This document shows positions 56,089 through 63,483 of a stretch of DNA of 64,000 nt, piece after piece. Below the pieces are notes generated by a model. That model saw only the letters and a program-made list of their open reading frames with translations, did not search any database and was not told the origin of the DNA. Source of the stretch: JACMLC01 sp963817025. GTDB lineage: Bacteria; Acidobacteriota; Blastocatellia; Pyrinomonadales; Pyrinomonadaceae. The stretch spans positions 744,001 through 808,000 of the forward strand of contig CAWFML010000004.1 in assembly GCA_963817025.1 (NCBI GenBank). The letters run 5' to 3'. A program made the position numbers and the translations under genes. Position 1 is the first letter of the stretch. Every line of letters starts with the position of its first letter.

Positions 56089-57039
56089 TTAACCATTTTC
56101 CCTCTTTCCCTCTTCCCTCGCTTTATAACGCGCCAGCTTCTCGTAAAGATTCTTGCGGCTGATGCCGAGTTGGCGCGCGGCTTCGGACTTGTTGCCTTTA
56201 GCTGCCGCAAGGGTCTCAAGGATGTAATCAGCCTCAAGCTCTGCGAGCGTCTGCCGCCGCGTGCGCCGCTGCTGAAGCGTGACTGCCGACTGCAAGCTGC
56301 CGGGCAAATCCGACGCTTCAATCTGCTCGCCGTTCGAGACGATCACCGCACGCTCAATCGCATTCGCCAGTTCGCGCACGTTGCCCGGAAAATCGTAAGC
56401 CTCAAGCAGCGAGAGCGCCTGCGGCGTCAGCGCTTTCGCAAGGCGTCCATGCTTGCCCGCGTAGCTTTTCAAAAACTGACGGGCCAATTCCGGCGCGTCT
56501 TCCGGCCTGTCTCTGAGCGGCGGCAGGTGCAGCCGCACGACATTGAGCCGGTAAAAAAGGTCTTCACGAAAACTGCGCCGCTTGATGGCTTCTTCCAACT
56601 CAACATTGGTCAGCGCGATGAGCCGCGCGTCAACCCTGACCGTGCGCCGCCCCCCCAGACGCTCAAACTCGCGCCGCTCTATAACGCGCAACAGTTTCGC
56701 CTGTGCATCCGTCGAGAGATGCGCGATTTCGTCCAAGACCAGCGTGCCTTTATGAGCCGCTTCGAGCCGTCCGGGCTTGGCCTCGGTCGCGCCTGTAAAC
56801 GCGCCGCGCTCGTAGCCGAAAAGTTCCGCCTCCAAAAGCTCTCCCGGCAGCGACGCGCAATCAATCTTCACCAGGTCACACGCCGCACGATGCGAACGCG
56901 CGTGGATGAAGTGTGCGAGCGCATCTTTGCCGGTTCCTGATTCTCCTGTGATGAGCACATTGGCGTCTGTCGCGGCAACGCGTTCAGCGAGGCGTATGAC
57001 CTCGCGCATCGCCACGGACTCGGCCACAATCTCAATCAC
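56089..57039 (-). CDS. Sigma-54-dependent activator without receiver domain
   Basis: A 316-residue protein: an AAA+ domain followed by a Fis-type HTH. Walker A is GESGTGKD (32-39), the sigma-54 contact loop GAFTGA is intact (79-84), Walker B is GTLVLDEIAHLS, and the C-terminal helix-turn-helix is KSEAARQLGISRKNLYEKLA. No N-terminal REC, PAS or GAF domain is present, so its activity must be set by oligomer state, abundance or a partner protein. Its start overlaps the stop of rsfS by four bases, making it part of the L21-Obg-NadD-RsfS operon. It is the obvious candidate to drive the two sigma-54-type promoters in the window. Confidence 0.92.
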   Translation of the reverse strand: MIEIVAESVAMREVIRLAERVAATDANVLITGESGTGKDALAHFIHARSHRAACDLVKIDCASLPGELLEAELFGYERGAFTGATEAKPGRLEAAHKGTLVLDEIAHLSTDAQAKLLRVIERREFERLGGRRTVRVDARLIALTNVELEEAIKRRSFREDLFYRLNVVRLHLPPLRDRPEDAPELARQFLKSYAGKHGRLAKALTPQALSLLEAYDFPGNVRELANAIERAVIVSNGEQIEASDLPGSLQSAVTLQQRRTRRQTLAELEADYILETLAAAKGNKSEAARQLGISRKNLYEKLARYKAREEGKRENG

Positions 57040-57527
57040 GATTCTTCTGTTCTCAAAGAACTGTCTGCGCCCGTCTCTATCTCATTCGGCAACGGGATGC
57101 GCGCGGCATCGCGCCACAGCCGTTCAAGGTCGTAGAACTGCCGCGCCTTATTCTCGAAAACATGCACTAGAAAATCGCCGTAATCCACTAGCACCCATTC
57201 AGCCGTTTGATAGCCCTCGACGCGTTGAGCGCGCGTGCCATGCTTTTTCAAACGCTCGACTATCTCATCGGCGATGGCCTGCACCTGCCGCACATTCGTG
57301 CCGCTCGTAATCAGGAAGTAGTCCGTAAAGCTGGCGATGTTGCGCAGGTCAAGCACCACCATGTCCAGAGCCTTCTTATCGCTCGCCGCATGCAGAGCGT
57401 TAAGAATGCGCTCGTCCAGCGGCTCGCTGCTGGCGGTGGCGGCGGGCTGATTGCTATCCGTCTCGCGCCCCGTCCCCTGTGTCTCAGGGTGTAGTGATTT
57501 TTCTTTAACCGTCAATTTCTCTTCCAT
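57036..57527 (-). CDS. rsfS: Ribosome silencing factor RsfS
   Basis: A 163-residue RsfS/RsfA-family protein that binds ribosomal protein L14 and prevents subunit joining when nutrients run out. The conserved core is ASDKKALDMVVLDLRNIASF, DYFLITSGTNVRQVQAIADE, VEGYQTAEWVLVDYGDFLVH and VFENKARQFYDLERLW. An N-terminal extension of about 45 residues is Gln/Glu/Thr-rich and lacks family identity; it overlaps nadD by 23 bp. A later start inside that extension is possible. The neighbouring order nadD-rsfS is conserved in many bacteria. Confidence 0.93.
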   Translation of the reverse strand: MEEKLTVKEKSLHPETQGTGRETDSNQPAATASSEPLDERILNALHAASDKKALDMVVLDLRNIASFTDYFLITSGTNVRQVQAIADEIVERLKKHGTRAQRVEGYQTAEWVLVDYGDFLVHVFENKARQFYDLERLWRDAARIPLPNEIETGADSSLRTEES

Positions 57528-58209
57528 AACCTTTTCCGTAGAGCCTGTACTTTCCGATGTAATCTGCTACCGCTGGCGGAACCAGCATGCGCCATTCGTC
57601 ATCCAGGCCCTCGCCGATACTCTTTCTGATGCCGGTGGCAGAGACATCCAAAAAAACCGCATCGGTCACGTAAATCTTCGGGCCAGCGTTTTCTTCAATG
57701 CGGCGTGCAATTTCATCTCGCTTGATTGCGCGCAAGTCAACTATCCGGTCACGAATCGCCTGCGTCACATGGTCTGCGCTCAAATCATATCCGGGCCGTG
57801 TGACAACAATATGATCGGACATCAAAAGAACTCTCTCCCATTCGCGCCACGTCGTAATCTCCGTCCACGAATCTGCGCCCATGACAAAGAAGAGCCGCGC
57901 CCCGTCTTGACCCAATTCATTTTGCAGCCGCGCGAGCGTCTCCACAGTGTATGGCTTTTCGGGCGCGTCAAGCTCGACGGTCGAGAGGCGTAAGGCTTCC
58001 GTCTCTTGCGTCGCCAGCGCGAGCATGGCGTAGCGATGAAGTGAAGGCGTCACCATGACGCTGCGTTTATGCGGCGCGACATGCGCCGGAATAAAAAGCA
58101 CTTCGTCAAGCGCGAACAATTGTAAAAGACCGTGGGCCACTGCAATGTGCCCGACATGAACGGGATCGAATGTGCCGCCGTAGAGCGCGATTCGCTTTTG
58201 CCGTTTCAT
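57505..58209 (-). CDS. nadD: Nicotinate-nucleotide adenylyltransferase NadD
   Basis: A 234-residue enzyme that makes deamido-NAD from nicotinate mononucleotide and ATP. It shows IALYGGTFDPVHVGHIAVAH with the HxGH motif, HVAPHKR, FFVMGADSWTEITTWREWER, and VDVSATGIRKS-type ISSTxIR motif (VFLDVSATGIRKSIGEG). ATG at 58209 is taken as start; TTG at 58215 two codons earlier is an alternative. The gap to the obg stop is only six bases. It overlaps rsfS by 23 bp, so the pair is translationally coupled. Confidence 0.95.
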   Translation of the reverse strand: MKRQKRIALYGGTFDPVHVGHIAVAHGLLQLFALDEVLFIPAHVAPHKRSVMVTPSLHRYAMLALATQETEALRLSTVELDAPEKPYTVETLARLQNELGQDGARLFFVMGADSWTEITTWREWERVLLMSDHIVVTRPGYDLSADHVTQAIRDRIVDLRAIKRDEIARRIEENAGPKIYVTDAVFLDVSATGIRKSIGEGLDDEWRMLVPPAVADYIGKYRLYGKGYGREIDG

Positions 58210-58215
58210 ACACAA

Positions 58216-59259
58216 TCAGGAAACTGCACGCATCTCGTCAGCAGCCTCGCGCTCTGAAGCATTGATCTCATCCAACGCTCGCGCGACAGCATTAACTAAT
58301 TCGCGCACGCCCTCTCTCGTCGCCGAAGAGATAGCATAAAAAGCTCTGCCGTCTTCTGCGGCACGCGCTCTTAAACTTTCCAGCCGCTCAGGCTCGTCGA
58401 GCGCATCGATCTTCGTCGCCACGACTATCTGCGGGCGCGTCGCAAGCTCAAGATTATAAGCCTCTAACTCTTTATTAATCGTTTCATAGTCGCTGACGGT
58501 TTCGCGCCCGGACATGGAGGACATATCAACCAGATGGAGCAGCAGCTTTGTGCGCTCGACGTGACGCAGGAAACGGTCTCCGAGTCCCGCGCCCTGATGC
58601 GCGCCCTCTATCAAACCCGGAATATCCGCGACGACGAACGTGCGATACTCGCCCATATCAACGACGCCGAGGTGCGGCTCAAGCGTCGTAAACGGATAGT
58701 CTGCAATCTTCGGTTTGGCTGCGGAGATGGTCGAGATGAGCGTGGATTTCCCCGCGTTCGGAAATCCGACGAGTCCGACATCCGCGAGCAGTTTCAGCTC
58801 AAGCTGTAATTCCAGTTCTTCGCCCGGACTTCCTTCCTGATGATAACGCGGGGCGCGATTGGTCGAAGTGGCAAAGTGCGAGTTGCCAAAGCCGCCGCGC
58901 CCGCCCTTTGCGGCCAGCCACCTGTCCCCGTGCTCTGTGAAATCGTGCAGCAGCACTCCGGACTCCGCTTCGTAGACCTCTGTTCCGACAGGAACGCGCA
59001 CCACAATATCCACGCCCTCGCGCCCGGAACGATTCGAGCCTTCGCCATGTCGCCCGCGATCCGCGATATGCTCAGGGTTATAGCGCAGGTGCAGCAGCGT
59101 ATTCAGAGATTCGTCAGCCACAATCCAGACATCGCCGCCGCGCCCGCCGTCGCCGCCCGAAGGCCCGCCGCGCGGGACAAATTTTTCACGGCGAAAGGCC
59201 GTCACGCCGTTGCCGCCGTGCCCGCCCTGCAAGCGAATTTTTGTGCGATCAATAAACAA
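58216..59259 (-). CDS. obg: Obg GTPase
   Basis: A 347-residue Obg/CgtA protein needed for late 50S assembly and stress control. The N-terminal glycine-rich Obg fold (FIDRTKIRLQGGHGGNGVTA, RGGPSGGDGGRGGDVWIVAD) precedes the G domain: GFPNAGKSTLI (G1), DYPFTTLEPHLGVVD, DIPGLIEGAHQGAGLGDRFL (G3), ATKIDALD (G4) and AISSATREGV (G5). The C-terminal OCT domain is absent and replaced by a short tail, as in several phyla. It follows rpmA in the standard L21-L27-Obg order. Confidence 0.96.
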   Translation of the reverse strand: MFIDRTKIRLQGGHGGNGVTAFRREKFVPRGGPSGGDGGRGGDVWIVADESLNTLLHLRYNPEHIADRGRHGEGSNRSGREGVDIVVRVPVGTEVYEAESGVLLHDFTEHGDRWLAAKGGRGGFGNSHFATSTNRAPRYHQEGSPGEELELQLELKLLADVGLVGFPNAGKSTLISTISAAKPKIADYPFTTLEPHLGVVDMGEYRTFVVADIPGLIEGAHQGAGLGDRFLRHVERTKLLLHLVDMSSMSGRETVSDYETINKELEAYNLELATRPQIVVATKIDALDEPERLESLRARAAEDGRAFYAISSATREGVRELVNAVARALDEINASEREAADEMRAVS

Positions 59260-59275
59260 GTTCGGTCTTTGATTT

Positions 59276-59376
59276 TCGTACTTTGTGCTTTGTGCTGTGC
59301 GCGCTATTTAACATTAAGCTGATGACTCAAGCTTGAGAGCCACAGGCGAAGAACAAAACACAAAGTACAAAGAACT
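59276..59376. repeat. ACAAAGTACAAAG inverted repeat
   Basis: CGTACTTTGTGCTTTGTGCT near 59277 faces AACAAAACACAAAGTACAAA near 59350. A second copy of this family lies at 61636-61740. It fills the gap between rpmA and obg. Confidence 0.7.
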
Positions 59377-59467
59377 AATTAACAAAATTGAAAGCGACGC
59401 CCAACGCTGCTTGAGTATGAAAGCGCGGGCGTCGCATAAAATGCGGGCTATGATTGCTCTTTCGGCC

Positions 59468-59764
59468 CTATGCGGCAATCGCTTGGGCTGGCGCAGGTGT
59501 GGCGACCATCTCTGCCGGATAGACGCTGATGAACTTGCCGGAGCGGCCCTTATCTTCAAATTTGACGATGCCGTCGATCAAAGCAAACAGGGTATCGTCC
59601 TTGCCGCGCCCGACGTTTTTGCCGGGCTTCCACTTGGTGCCGCGTTGCCGCGCGAGAATGTTCCCGCCGAGCACGCGCTCGCCGCCGAATTTCTTCAAGC
59701 CCAATCGCTGCGAGTTTGAATCGCGCCCGTTACGCGAAGAGCCAACCCCTTTTTTGTGTGCCAT
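59468..59764 (-). CDS. rpmA: 50S ribosomal protein L27
   Basis: A 98-residue L27. The N-terminus MAHKKGVGSSRNGRDSNSQR is the peptidyl-transferase-centre tail. It is followed by LGLKKFGGERVLGGNILARQ and GTKWKPGKNVGRGKDDTLFA. A short Ala/Pro-rich tail ends it. No N-terminal protease extension is present. It follows rplU by 91 bp and precedes obg, the conserved order. Confidence 0.98.
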   Translation of the reverse strand: MAHKKGVGSSRNGRDSNSQRLGLKKFGGERVLGGNILARQRGTKWKPGKNVGRGKDDTLFALIDGIVKFEDKGRSGKFISVYPAEMVATPAPAQAIAA

Positions 59765-59784
59765 TTCTCAACTCCTTGAGGCGT

Positions 59785-59845
59785 CAGGTTTCGGGGGCCA
59801 AGGGTCAGAAGTTTCTTTTAACCGACCCCTGATACCTGTCCCCTA
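59785..59845. repeat. Imperfect palindrome GGGGCCAAGGGTCAG
   Basis: GTTTCGGGGGCCAAGGGTCA and GACCCCTGATACCTGTCCCC face each other across about 20 bases between rpmA and rplU. The arms match only partly. It may moderate transcription between the two genes, or be a decayed repeat. Confidence 0.45.
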
Positions 59846-59855
59846 ACCCCTGCTT

Positions 59856-60164
59856 TTAACCGATTGAATCAATCTTCAACGTCGTGTAATCCTGACGATG
59901 TCCCTGCGTGCGCTTGTACTGCTTGCGGCGTTTCTTTTTGAAGACGATGATCTTCTCGCCGCGACCGTGGTCCAGAACGGTCGCCGCGACACGCGCGCCA
60001 TCCACGAGGGGCGTGCCGATTTTCGTCTCGTCGCCGCCGCCGATGATGAGCGTCTCAAGCTCAACGCTGTCGCCAGCCTGTTTATCCATCAGAGGCACGC
60101 GCACCGTCCCGCCCTCTTCGACGCGGAACTGTTTGCCGCCGGATTTAATGATTGCGTAAGGCAT
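59856..60164 (-). CDS. rplU: 50S ribosomal protein L21
   Basis: A 102-residue L21 with the family sequence MPYAIIKSGGKQFRVEEGGT, then VARVAATVLDHGRGEKIIVF-type core and KKKRRKQYKRTQGHRQDYTT, which contacts rRNA. First gene of the L21-L27-Obg-NadD-RsfS operon; a strong promoter is immediately upstream and overlaps the end of accC. Confidence 0.98.
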   Translation of the reverse strand: MPYAIIKSGGKQFRVEEGGTVRVPLMDKQAGDSVELETLIIGGGDETKIGTPLVDGARVAATVLDHGRGEKIIVFKKKRRKQYKRTQGHRQDYTTLKIDSIG

Positions 60165-60215
60165 TTTCTTTACCCCCTTCGACAGTAGCCAAAACCTGCC
60201 ATAGAAAAGTCGTTT

Positions 60216-60244
60216 ATTATAAAGGCTCTACATGATGCCGTCAA
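60216..60244 (-). promoter_or_regulatory. Strong promoter of rplU-rpmA
   Basis: On the minus strand TTGACG (60239-60244) and TATAAT (60216-60221) have the ideal 17-bp spacer. The TGA stop of accC lies within the -35 box. This gives the ribosomal operon its own start, independent of accB-accC. Confidence 0.8.
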
Positions 60245-61629
60245 CGCGGGGCGACGGCATTTCTGGCAGGCCCCTTCGCGCCGTTGGCCGACAGGAAATC
60301 TTCCATAAATTTTGTCGAAAAATCGCCCGCGCGAAACTTCGGGTCGTCCATAATCTTCAAATGCAGCGGAATCGTCGTCTTGATGCCCTCGACCACCATC
60401 GCTCCGAGAGCACGCTTCATACGCGCAATCGCCAGCTCGCGCGTCCGCGCGTGGACAATCAATTTGGCGATCATCGAATCGTAAAAAGGCGGCACGACAT
60501 AGCCCGCATAAGCAGCCGTGTCAACGCGCACGCCCGGCCCGCAGGGCAAGTTGAAAGCAGTTATCAATCCCGGCGACGGCACAAAAGTCTCAGGATGCTC
60601 GGCGTTGATGCGGCACTCTATAGAGTGGCCCACAATCAGCAAATCATCCTGCGTGTAGCCCAGAGGCTCGCCCTCTGCAATCCTGATTTGATTGCGCACG
60701 ATGTCCGCGAGCGTGACCATCTCCGTCACAGGATGCTCGACCTGTATGCGCGTGTTCATCTCCATGAAATAGAAACGCCCGTCTTCATCAAGGAGAAACT
60801 CGAACGTGCCCGCGCTCGAATAGCCTATGCGCTTGCAGGCATTGACCGCCGCCGCGCCCATCTGCTCGCGCAACTCTGGCGTCAGCACGGGCGAGGGAGC
60901 TTCCTCCAAAAGCTTTTGATGACGACGCTGGATAGAGCATTCGCGCTCGCCGAGGTGTATGCACTCGCCGTATTCGTCCGCTAAGACCTGAATCTCTATG
61001 TGGCGCGGGCGCTCTATGTAACGCTCTATATAAACATCGCCGTTTTTGAAAGCCGCAGCAGCCTCGTTCGATGCCGTCTCAAGAGCATGACCAAGCTCTG
61101 CTTCCGTACGCACGATACGCATCCCGCGCCCGCCGCCTCCGGCAGAGGCTTTGACAATCACTGGAAAGCCTATCTCGCGTGCAAGCTTTAAAGCTTCTTC
61201 CTCTGTTTCCAGCGGCTCAGGGCTGCCGGGCAGGATAGGCACGCCAGCTTCCTTCATGGCGCGGCGCGCTTCCACCTTGTCGCCCATGAGGCGTATGACA
61301 TTCGGGCGCGGGCCGATGAATTTGATATTGCATGCCTCGCAAATTTCCGCGAAGTAGGAGGATTCGGCCAGAAAGCCGTAGCCCGGATGAATGGCGTCAA
61401 CGTTAGCAATCTCTGCCGCGCTGATGACCGAGGCGATGTTCAAATAACTCTGCGCCGACGGAGCCGGGCCGATGCAGATGGCTTCATCCGCAAAGCGCAC
61501 ATGCAGGGAATCGCGGTCGGCCTCGCTATAGACGGCCACCGTTTTGATGCCCATCTCTTTGCAAGTCCAGATGATGCGACATGCGATCTCGCCACGATTG
61601 GCAATCAGGATTTTACGAAACTTGCTCAT
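60241..61629 (-). CDS. accC: Acetyl-CoA carboxylase biotin carboxylase
   Basis: A 462-residue biotin carboxylase of the ATP-grasp type. It shows FRKILIANRGEIACRIIWTC, VKASAGGGGRGMRIVRTEAE (ATP loop), HLGERECSIQRRHQKLLEEA, EFLLDEDGRFYFMEMNTRIQ VEHPVTEMV and HSIECRINAEHPETF. Its job is ATP-driven carboxylation of the biotin on AccB, the first step of malonyl-CoA and fatty acid synthesis. The start MSKFRK at 61629 is chosen; the upstream open frame runs into a repeat and is unlikely. accB precedes it on the same strand, so the two form an operon. Confidence 0.96.
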   Translation of the reverse strand: MSKFRKILIANRGEIACRIIWTCKEMGIKTVAVYSEADRDSLHVRFADEAICIGPAPSAQSYLNIASVISAAEIANVDAIHPGYGFLAESSYFAEICEACNIKFIGPRPNVIRLMGDKVEARRAMKEAGVPILPGSPEPLETEEEALKLAREIGFPVIVKASAGGGGRGMRIVRTEAELGHALETASNEAAAAFKNGDVYIERYIERPRHIEIQVLADEYGECIHLGERECSIQRRHQKLLEEAPSPVLTPELREQMGAAAVNACKRIGYSSAGTFEFLLDEDGRFYFMEMNTRIQVEHPVTEMVTLADIVRNQIRIAEGEPLGYTQDDLLIVGHSIECRINAEHPETFVPSPGLITAFNLPCGPGVRVDTAAYAGYVVPPFYDSMIAKLIVHARTRELAIARMKRALGAMVVEGIKTTIPLHLKIMDDPKFRAGDFSTKFMEDFLSANGAKGPARNAVAPR

Positions 61630-61635
61630 CAATTC

Positions 61636-61740
61636 TTTGCACTTTGTTCTTTGTACTTTGTGCTTTGCGTGCAACTCTGCCTTGAGTTGCCAAACTCAAC
61701 GCGGGTGCGACAGGCAAAGAACAAAGTACAAAGAACCAAA
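61636..61740. repeat. CAAAGAACAAAGTACAAAG inverted repeat between accB and accC
   Basis: CTTTGCACTTTGTTCTTTGT near 61636 faces CAAAGAACAAAGTACAAAGA near 61716. It lies within the accB-accC gap, so it must be read through if both genes are co-transcribed. Confidence 0.75.
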
Positions 61741-61741
61741 T

Positions 61742-62425
61742 CTACTTTTTAATTCCGAAAAGCGGCTGGCCGTATTCGACCGGCTGGCCGTTCTCGACAT
61801 AAATCTTGGCGATGACGCCGGTGGTCTCGGCCTGTATCTCGTTCATCAGCTTCATGGCCTCGATAATGCAGACGGTCGTATCGGGCATGACATGGCTGCC
61901 GAGATTCACAAACGGCTCAGCCGTTGGCGAAGGCGAGCGATAGAAAGTGCCCACGATTGGAGAAGGAATCGGAATCAGGTCTTCATCTGCCGTCGCAGCC
62001 GTTTCTGCCTGCGTGGCAGCCGGAGGAGGCGTCGAGGCTTGTGTCGCGCCCGCCGCCGCCGCTGCCGTTTGGGCCAGAGATGCGCCTGCCTCCTGTGGCT
62101 GCGCGGCGGTGGCGTGCGGTTGCGCGCCCGGCGCAGCAGCGATTATTTGCGGCGCAAGCTCGCGGCGCAGGCGAACGCGCACGTCCTTGTTCTCAAGCTC
62201 GAAATCTGTAAAGCCGTATTCGTTGATTAATTCGACAAGCTCACGCAGCTCATCCATGTTAAGAGAGTGCTCAAGCGGAAGATTCGGCGCGCTGCCGCCT
62301 GCCGCGCTGTGACGCCGGCGGCCACGGCCTCTCTCGCGCCCCGTGCGCGGCTCGGATGTTTGCCTGTCTGCTTTTCGCTCGCTCTCATCGCTCGCGGCGG
62401 GCTGCTGATTTTCCTGATCGCTCAT
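61742..62425 (-). CDS. accB: Acetyl-CoA carboxylase biotin carboxyl carrier protein
   Basis: A 227-residue BCCP. The C-terminal biotinyl domain holds the modified lysine in VCIIEAMKLMNEIQAETTGV and the thumb-like IVENGQPVEYGQPLF end. Ahead of it are a conserved helix (NMDELRELVELINEYGFTDF) and a long Ala/Pro/Gln linker. The first 45 residues (ASDESERKADRQTSEP...) are charged and probably disordered, longer than usual. It carries carboxybiotin between AccC and the carboxyltransferase. It is followed by accC 112 bp downstream. Confidence 0.95.
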   Translation of the reverse strand: MSDQENQQPAASDESERKADRQTSEPRTGRERGRGRRRHSAAGGSAPNLPLEHSLNMDELRELVELINEYGFTDFELENKDVRVRLRRELAPQIIAAAPGAQPHATAAQPQEAGASLAQTAAAAAGATQASTPPPAATQAETAATADEDLIPIPSPIVGTFYRSPSPTAEPFVNLGSHVMPDTTVCIIEAMKLMNEIQAETTGVIAKIYVENGQPVEYGQPLFGIKK

Positions 62426-62611
62426 TCTCTCTTGGACTCCGAGCGGGCTTCTTAAAAATGCATCGCGCCCGTTTTGATGTGTGCCTGAAAAAGCTAAAGA
62501 GCCTCATACCGCACGGGGACTGCTCTCGACGCGCCGACGGTAAATTGAGGCTCTCAAGGGTCGGCTCTTGCGCGTGTCGCTAGAGACAGGGGAGACCACG
62601 CGCCGCTCGAT

Positions 62612-62632
62612 AGAGGGCTTCTTCGGCCCTCT
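62612..62632. terminator. Hairpin after rplQ
   Basis: AGAGGGC and GCCCTCT form a stem around TTCTTCG, starting 4 bp past the stop of rplQ and followed on the plus strand by TTT. It probably terminates rplQ. The rest of 62426-62611 shows nothing clear except a weak pair GAGCCTCA and TGAGGCTC (about 62498 and 62546). Confidence 0.6.
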
Positions 62633-62635
62633 TTA

Positions 62636-63376
62636 CTAGTTCGTGTCCTGCTCTTCGGCGGTCTGCTCAGTCTTCTTTGCGCGGCGACCGCCCTTTGGCT
62701 TGTTATCCTCTAACTGATCGTCCACAGGCTCTTCGCCTTTGCCGCGCGCTTCGGTCGTCTCTTCTTTTTCGTAAGTCTTATCCGGCTTGTCGCGTCCGGC
62801 CTTGCGACCACCCTCGGCGGCCTTTGACTCGCTGGCTTTGGTCGTCTTCTTCTTGCTTCCGGTTGTGCCGTGCTTGGCGCGCTTGGCGGCGTTTTCCAGA
62901 GCCAGAAGCTCTTTCGGGTTATCCACCAGCTCAATGATAGCTAACTCTGCGTTATCGCCCACGCGCCGACCGAGCTTGATGATGCGCGTGTAGCCGCCGG
63001 GCCTGTCCTTGAAACGCTCGCCGAGTTCGTCAAACAGGCGTTTCAAAGCGGCGACACCGGCAGTACGCGGGGCACGCACCTGTCCGCGCTTGCCTGTCGA
63101 AGCGGCAACCCCTTGATTGCCGGCATGAAAGTAGGCGGCGGCCTGACGACGCAGGTGAACCGCCTGTATAGCCGTCTTGTCGCCATCAAGATTCTGCGCG
63201 CGGCGCGAAAGCGTGATCGCTTTTTCGATGAACGGGCGCAGTTCTTTGGCCTTCGGCAGCGTGGTGATGATGCGCTCGTCCTGCGCGTTGATCAATGAAG
63301 TCGCCAGGTTGCGGAGCATAGACATGCGATGCTCTGATGTGCGCCCCAGCTTACGATGTGCCTTTAGGTGTCTCAT
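62636..63376 (-). CDS. rplQ: 50S ribosomal protein L17 with long C-terminal extension
   Basis: A 246-residue L17; the bacterial norm is 115-130. The core is clear: MRHLKAHRKLGRTSEHRMSM, LRNLATSLINAQDERIITTL, PKAKELRPFIEKAITLSRRA and, after an inserted stretch of about 35 residues (QAAAYFHAGNQGVAASTGKR), LKRLFDELGERFKDRPGGYT RIIKLGRRVGDNA. The last 80 or so residues are a Lys/Glu-rich tail without similarity to the core. It follows rpoA in the universal rpoA-rplQ order. Confidence 0.95.
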   Translation of the reverse strand: MRHLKAHRKLGRTSEHRMSMLRNLATSLINAQDERIITTLPKAKELRPFIEKAITLSRRAQNLDGDKTAIQAVHLRRQAAAYFHAGNQGVAASTGKRGQVRAPRTAGVAALKRLFDELGERFKDRPGGYTRIIKLGRRVGDNAELAIIELVDNPKELLALENAAKRAKHGTTGSKKKTTKASESKAAEGGRKAGRDKPDKTYEKEETTEARGKGEEPVDDQLEDNKPKGGRRAKKTEQTAEEQDTN

Positions 63377-63384
63377 ATCAATTT

Positions 63385-63481
63385 TAGATTTCGGATTGCG
63401 GAATGCGGATTACCTGTTTGGAGATGCGAGAGATGAGAACAATACTAAAATTGCTCAAATCCAATCCGCATGCCGCATTCG
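63385..63481. repeat. GGATTGCGGAATGCGGATTA repeat between rpoA and rplQ
   Basis: TTTCGGATTGCGGAATGCGG near 63389 and AATCCGCATGCCGCATTCGA near 63463 are inverted partners with a spacer of about 50 bases. It belongs to the family of 12284-12382 and 36146-36202 and lies inside a core operon without interrupting any gene. Confidence 0.75.
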
Positions 63482-63483
63482 AG

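Noticed and set aside
60232..60984. 250-codon frame opposite accC
   Set aside because: Antisense shadow of a well-conserved enzyme gene, with no ribosome-binding site or family pattern.
61630..61674. 15-codon N-terminal extension of accC (MHAKHKVQRTKCKEL)
   Set aside because: It is translated repeat DNA; MSKFRKILIANRG is the family start.
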